From NCBI GenBank assembly GCA_028023455.1, contig JAQFVV010000550.1:1-64000 (forward strand): 64,000 nucleotides of DNA, written 5' to 3'. The notes under the pieces are model-generated. The model was not told the DNA's origin and made no database searches. It saw only the letters and a program-made list of their open reading frames with translations. Positions within the stretch are counted from its first letter, which is position 1; each line of letters starts with the position of its first letter. Source of the DNA: Epiperipatus broadwayi (lineage: Eukaryota > Onychophora > Udeonychophora > Euonychophora > Peripatidae). Positions 59,421-64,000 of this stretch are shown piece by piece. A program made the translations under genes and the position numbers.

Positions 59421-61854
59421 GAATCAGCAAGAGATAGAGTGACGATTAGAAATATTTCCTGCTCAGTTTTTAAGACAAACAAAAGGTATTTCAGTCATAT
59501 ATATATATCTATATATATATACATAGTGTGTATATATATATATATATATATACACACACCTTATGTACTATTTTCTCATCATATAAATATTAAATATAAA
59601 TAGATGAAAAACGATTCCAGAATGTACATAAATGTATGAAGAAAAAAAAATTGTTTTTACTACAATCCTGTATGATAAAAGACAAGGTTTTTTTTTTATG
59701 ATTGCTATAGTCTTGTGAAAGATCAAATCCCTTAAATACAAATGTCATCTTCAGTAAGTCAATCAACATTTCTTCAATTTGATTAAGAGATTTAAATGCA
59801 AGTCCTCTATGAAAAAAGGTTTTTTTTAATAATAATGCTATATATATATTGTCAATTATATATAGCAAAAAAATATTAAAACACACACTTATGTAGCAAT
59901 ATCAAATGTGTAAGATAGGAGTAATCCCACAAATATTTTGAAATTAATCTTGTATCAAAATATTTATTATACACGGAATAATAATGTTTCTGCACTAATA
60001 TACTGTAATTATATAAATGTTGGAGGTGTAGAATATTGACAGAAAAAATCATCCTCATTAAAAAAAATCATTGTTTAATGGAAATGAGCATATTATCAGC
60101 ACTTGCATCCAATATAAATAATACTTAAGTGATAAATCCAACATCATTAGCCACAATCATCAAGAATCAACAAATATACTTTGTGACTGGATTTAAAGAA
60201 GATACATTATAAAATCTTTACTAATCATCAACTAACTAATGTTGGATTTATCACATATTATAAAAAAGCAGCCATTTATATTTTATCTGCATGCACTACT
60301 TAAGTGCTAAAATTACAACAATAATCATATTAACAATGCTGGGATCATTATATCAATTCTGATTATCATCAATGCTCCGAGCCATTTAGTACCTTAAGTG
60401 TACTGACTATCAATAAATTGATTATCCGAACCTAGAAAGTGGGTGAACTTTAAAAATTATTTAATGTATAAAATTAGCTATTATAACAAAAAAAATTATA
60501 TATTTATATTAATGGTTTGAAAAATTTGATAACTTTTAATATGTAAATACATATATAATTCATAGGTGTACATAAAAATTTTATCATGCCGGAATATATT
60601 AATTATAGTAACTTTTGTTTGGGTATAATTTTCAAGAGTGATTTCTAATTGTTTATTCACATTAATACAATTTTTTAATGAATTGGTCTAATGAATAGTT
60701 GCATACATTTGTCAATACAATTTTTCACATATATAAAATATTTGTATTTATCTAGACTTCTTAAAAATGACGTGTCCTTTTAATGCATAACAACTTACCA
60801 TAGAAAGGAATTGATTGTTTCTGCAATTTTGTGTAATAAACTTGACTAGATTTTAATGCTTCTTAATGTAGAATTTTGTTAAGAAATTATGACTACGTTT
60901 GGTTACTCAAGCAGAAAAAAATGTTTGAAAATTAAAATTGGCAAAAACAAAAATGATCTATGTTGCAATTTGCATACTTTAGCCATTGCATATCTTGGAA
61001 TTAAACAAAAATTATTGAATATAATTAAAAAAAATAGTAAGAATTATAGAATGCGAAACTGTTTATGACCTTTTATATAAAAATAAAAATGTAAACACTG
61101 TACTTATTGGTTTTTTCCATAATAAAATTTATCTGTGTTAATCTTTATAATAATATAGTTTATTGTGTTGAATAATTGTATTTATTAATATTGACACCGT
61201 TACAATTTATTTTTACTTTGGTAGTAATAATATTGGTTAGAATATAAAATAGTGTAACTTAGTTTTATGTTCATTCATCACATTAAATTATTAAAATTTT
61301 ATAAATAAAAGAAAGTAAATTTTAAAATTAGTATTCACACGATGAATTCTGTATCGAATAACATATCCGTTTCAGGCTCCAAATTCCCTGAATGGTTTAG
61401 TAATTTGTCTTCCTGATATATTAAATTAATAAATTTAATAAATCGCCTGATAGCATTAATATATATATAGTTTATAATTCAATGTAAGCACATACGGTTT
61501 TATCAGATACAGGTTTTTAAAAAAATAAGTTTTTTTGACTCTTATTTTGAAAAATATTCTAGAAATTATTTTTTCAGCCGTCATAAATTTTTGACGTAAT
61601 TTAATTTTAAATATGTACATAAAATAATTATAAAAAATGAATATATGAAAAAAACCAAAAAAATCAAAGACTAAACCTGATATTATGTAAAGCCACCATT
61701 ACTCACCTACTAAATCATGTTTACCTCTCCAGTTAATTCTGTCAATTACAATTAAAGTTAATTTTTTTATAGATAAAAAATGGAACTCCATTTTGTAATT
61801 TAGCCTTCATAAGAATTGATGAGATTTGGGTGAATGATTTGATAGATATATTGG
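59421..61854. other. AT-rich non-coding stretch
   Basis: Contains (TA)n tracts (59500-59560) and a small inverted repeat at 60129-60256. The frames at 59590-59886 and 60058-59876 (minus) are AT-driven and show no domain. Confidence 0.5.
60129..60256. repeat. Inverted repeat, about 20-bp arms
   Basis: GTGATAAATCCAACATCATTAG on the left is complementary to CTAATGTTGGATTTATCAC on the right, allowing a small gap; spacer about 85 bp. Could be a small MITE; family unknown. Confidence 0.6.
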
Positions 61855-61932
61855 AATATATATATATCAAATTATATATATATATATAAGCCATATTTTG
61901 TGGGTTCATCCGTGTTAAAATATTTTAAATAT

Positions 61933-61975
61933 TGATATACTGACGTTTCGACTTGGTAACACAAGTCATCCACTG
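61933..61975 (-). ncRNA. Degenerate hammerhead-like hairpin 3' of PLE 3
   Basis: On the minus strand TGGATGA is followed by a CTTG/CAAG stem with loop TGTTAC, then TCGAAACGTC, where ACGT is a palindromic stem III and C the cleavage base. The first box is off consensus and stem I is not flush. It closely parallels the hairpins after PLE 1 and PLE 2. Confidence 0.4.
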
Positions 61976-62083
61976 AGCGATAAAAAGTAGAAAGACAGTT
62001 GTAGAGGTGCTACAATCACTGATTTGAAAAAAAACCTTAAATGTTCCACCAATAGCAAAAATGTTAAATTAAGAATGTTTTTT

Positions 62084-62602
62084 TTAAAAAATCTTTCCAA
62101 ATAGGAGGAAGTTTGCTGTATCATCTCGCTTATTGATACAATCTGGCCTTTTAAGTATCTCAATGGCTTCTCTAATTTTGCACTGGTATAGATTATCACA
62201 TCTGGATATGATCCTGGTACTAGAAAAATTAATTTTAGGACCTGAATCCATAGTATGGAGTGAGAGTGCTGATGATGATGAATGTTGTTTAACTGCATTA
62301 GCATGCTCATCTCTCCTAACACTGATGCGATGATTACTCATACCTATGTAAGAAGCCTTACAATTTTCACATGAGATTTGATAAACACCATGAGATTCAA
62401 GAGGGATTGAATCCTTAGGCTTGGTTATTATATTGCTGATCTTTTGATGAGTAGAAAATGCTGTATTTATATTATAGCATTTTAATATATGTCCAATACT
62501 GTCTGTAGTTCCTTTTACATATGGAACACAAATCCTAATAGCTGATTTATCATTTTTTTGTTTCCTATTTTGTCCATTTTGGGCTTGAAATAAGGCTTTT
62601 TA
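62084..62602 (-). pseudogene. PLE 3 linker and GIY-YIG endonuclease
   Basis: Directly after the TAA at 62602-62600 the same frame stays open through a linker with CVPYVKGTTDSIGHILK and then GVYQISCENCKASYIGMSNH, an excellent GIY-YIG core (Tyr pairs kept), followed by RISVRRDEHANAVKQ, with the Arg and Glu-His expected in the active site. It ends at 62084. The cysteine pair (C-x2-C) between the two Tyr motifs is usual for PLE endonucleases. An internal ATG at 62341 exists but would skip the GIY half, so independent translation is unlikely to give an active enzyme. It would need read-through of the TAA. Confidence 0.85.
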
Positions 62603-63997
62603 AATAAATTTATAATTGTAACTATTTGCTAATAAAACACTATTAATATGATTTATTTCTTCTTTCAGATGTGACTTATCTGAAAGGTTAATTGCTCTAT
62701 TTAAAAGAGTTTTGGCTACAGAAACGATCTGAGTTGGGTGATGATGAGAATGTAAATGTAAATATCTGTCCGTGTGTGTATTCTTTCTATAAATTGAAAA
62801 AGATAAACTATTTGGTGTTCTGGTGACTAAAACATCAAGAAAAGGGAGTTTTCCATCAGACTCTGTCTCCATTGTAAATTTAATATGAGGATGCATATCA
62901 TTTAAATGTAAGAAAAAATCATCTAATTTATTTTTTCCATGTTGCCATATGACAAAAGTGTCATCTATGTATCTGAGCCAAATGAGAGGTTTTAAAGATG
63001 ATGATTCTAAAGCACGAGTTTCTATATTTTCCATGAATAAATCAGCTATTACTCCTGAGATAGGTGAGCCCATAGAAGTACCAAAAACTTGTCTGTAATG
63101 CTGTCCATTGTATACAAAATATGTATTCAAGAGACAATGTTTAATCAAAGCAATAATATGGTCTGGTAAATTGCAACGTTGTGAGATTATATTTAAAGCT
63201 TCATCAATTGGAATGTTTGTAAACAAAGACACAACATCAAAACTGACCAGAATGTCATTAGCATTAATTTTTAAACCTTTTAAAACAGAAATAAAATGAA
63301 AAGAGTTTTTAATATATGATTTAATAGATGGGATTGTAGGTTTAATGAAATCCGATAAATATCTAGCTAAAATATGAGTTGGAGATCCTATTGCACTTAC
63401 TATTGGACAAAGGGGGGTATCTGGTTTGTGAATTTTTGGAAGTCCATAAAATTTTGGACAGACACAAGATTTTTCACGAGGGATTATTTTATTTTTTATC
63501 TCTGTTTTAATAGGTGATTTATTAATAATAGCTTTTGTTGTTTTTTCCAAATATGTAGTATGATCTCTTTTTGATAATCTATAAGTTTTATCATTAAGCA
63601 GATCTAAAATTTTATTATGGTAAATGTCACGATCCATAACAACTGTGGCATTACCTTTATCAGCTGGAAGTACAACAATTGATTTGTCCAATTTTATATT
63701 ATTTAATGCTTGTCTTTCTTTCTTTGAAATATTATGTTTAGGAAGCTTAGCTTTTTTTAAAATATTGCAAATCTCTGCTCTAGCCAAATCAGCAGAAGAA
63801 GAATCTATTTTATCAAGAGCTGATTCAACATTACAAACAATTTTCTCAAAAGGTATCCGGGAAGGTGTTAAAGCAAAATTAAAACCTTTTTCTAAAACCG
63901 AAACTTCATCTGTAGAGAGGGCTTTCTTAGATAAATTATAAACGGTTTTTTGATTTGGATACGTAATGACTGGTGATTGTGTTCTAATTAGCATTTG
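62600..63997 (-). CDS. PLE 3 reverse transcriptase, partial at the 5' end
   Basis: The 464-codon frame from ATG at 63994 to TAA at 62600 is intact and stays open up to the window edge, so the true start may lie outside. It has an N-terminal PLE block with EKGFNFA, LPADKGNATVVMD (residues 109-121), YGLPKIHK (183-190), motif A FDVVSLFTNIP (252-262, with the catalytic Asp), motif B GTSMGSPISG (305-314), motif C YIDD (342-345), LPFLDVLVT (383-391), and the HLHSHHHPTQ...SVAKTLLNRA tail. It copies element RNA into DNA at a nicked target. All catalytic residues are present. It normally continues into the GIY-YIG domain, but here a TAA intervenes. Confidence 0.9.
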   Translation of the reverse strand, partial: QMLIRTQSPVITYPNQKTVYNLSKKALSTDEVSVLEKGFNFALTPSRIPFEKIVCNVESALDKIDSSSADLARAEICNILKKAKLPKHNISKKERQALNNIKLDKSIVVLPADKGNATVVMDRDIYHNKILDLLNDKTYRLSKRDHTTYLEKTTKAIINKSPIKTEIKNKIIPREKSCVCPKFYGLPKIHKPDTPLCPIVSAIGSPTHILARYLSDFIKPTIPSIKSYIKNSFHFISVLKGLKINANDILVSFDVVSLFTNIPIDEALNIISQRCNLPDHIIALIKHCLLNTYFVYNGQHYRQVFGTSMGSPISGVIADLFMENIETRALESSSLKPLIWLRYIDDTFVIWQHGKNKLDDFFLHLNDMHPHIKFTMETESDGKLPFLDVLVTRTPNSLSFSIYRKNTHTDRYLHLHSHHHPTQIVSVAKTLLNRAINLSDKSHLKEEINHINSVLLANSYNYKFI

Positions 63998-64000
63998 TAA

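Larger units (their letters stand above)
61855..64000 (-). mobile_element. Penelope-like element 3, best preserved, runs off right edge
   Basis: Reading on the minus strand: reverse transcriptase (from beyond 64000 to 62600), linker and GIY-YIG endonuclease (62602-62084), then a hammerhead-like hairpin (61975-61933) and an AT-rich end near (TA)n. Only one in-frame stop separates the two domains. The 5' end and any upstream terminal repeat lie outside the window. Confidence 0.9.

Noticed and set aside
62262-62285. Extra CTGATGA boxes as hammerheads (also at 8573)
   Set aside because: No GAAA at a suitable distance and no flanking stem I.
61966-62322. 118-codon frame on the minus strand
   Set aside because: It overlaps the GIY-YIG frame out of phase. 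The endonuclease frame explains the sequence.

Overview
This is a very AT-rich (roughly three quarters A+T by eye), intron-scale eukaryotic window. It has no operons, no bacterial-type genes and no complete host gene. Its content is transposon sequence of animal type: Penelope-like elements (PLEs) with GIY-YIG endonucleases, an RTE-type LINE, Ty3/Gypsy-like LTR elements with a tRNA-Lys-type primer site, hAT-type and foldback MITEs, and long (TA)n and (ATT)n tracts. An invertebrate genome is the best guess; I cannot name the species.

Layout. 1-8440: AT-rich DNA with two hAT-type MITEs (one with a perfect 8-bp target duplication) and two homopolymer tracts that look like assembly noise. 8440-10610: a decayed PLE on +. 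10822-11141: a palindromic MITE. 13135-16430: an RTE LINE on -, nearly full length, broken by small indels and carrying a 13-nt match to the Illumina adapter core. 16490-18400: LTR-like repeat on -. 18954-19038: tRNA-like SINE head. 19256-21041: inverted tandem array of about 450-bp units, each with a hammerhead ribozyme motif. 21113-21263: near-perfect 71-bp-arm hairpin. 22330-22684: palindromic MITE. 25960-26885: 3' end of another PLE. 29836-30030: a possible host exon on -. 32390-49222: an old RTE relic split by a 15.5-kb LTR retrotransposon with 2.2-kb LTRs and a 4-bp target duplication. That LTR element holds a second inverted hammerhead array (475-bp units, 36196-40584, flanked by a 15-bp target duplication) and a 3-kb tandem-repeat block inside its right LTR. 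50880-54798: second copy of the LTR-like repeat, on +, ending in a primer-binding site. 58140-59420: an RTE relic interrupted by one decayed copy of the 475-bp ribozyme unit. 61855-64000: the best-preserved PLE, on -, running off the right edge.

How the parts fit. The two ribozyme arrays have unrelated unit sequences but the same design: 440-475-bp tandem units, one hammerhead motif per unit, a stem III that is only a short palindrome, and an abrupt head-to-head inversion. One array is bracketed by a target-site duplication, so it behaves as a single inserted mobile unit. This matches the retrozyme/PLE class of hammerhead-bearing retroelements, and three PLEs in the window carry a similar degenerate hairpin just after their endonuclease ORF. 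That PLE reverse transcriptase moves the arrays is inference. Nesting gives an order of events: RTE relic first, then the LTR element, then the 475-bp array and the tandem-repeat block. All ribozyme and relic calls were made by eye and need computed folding and alignment.
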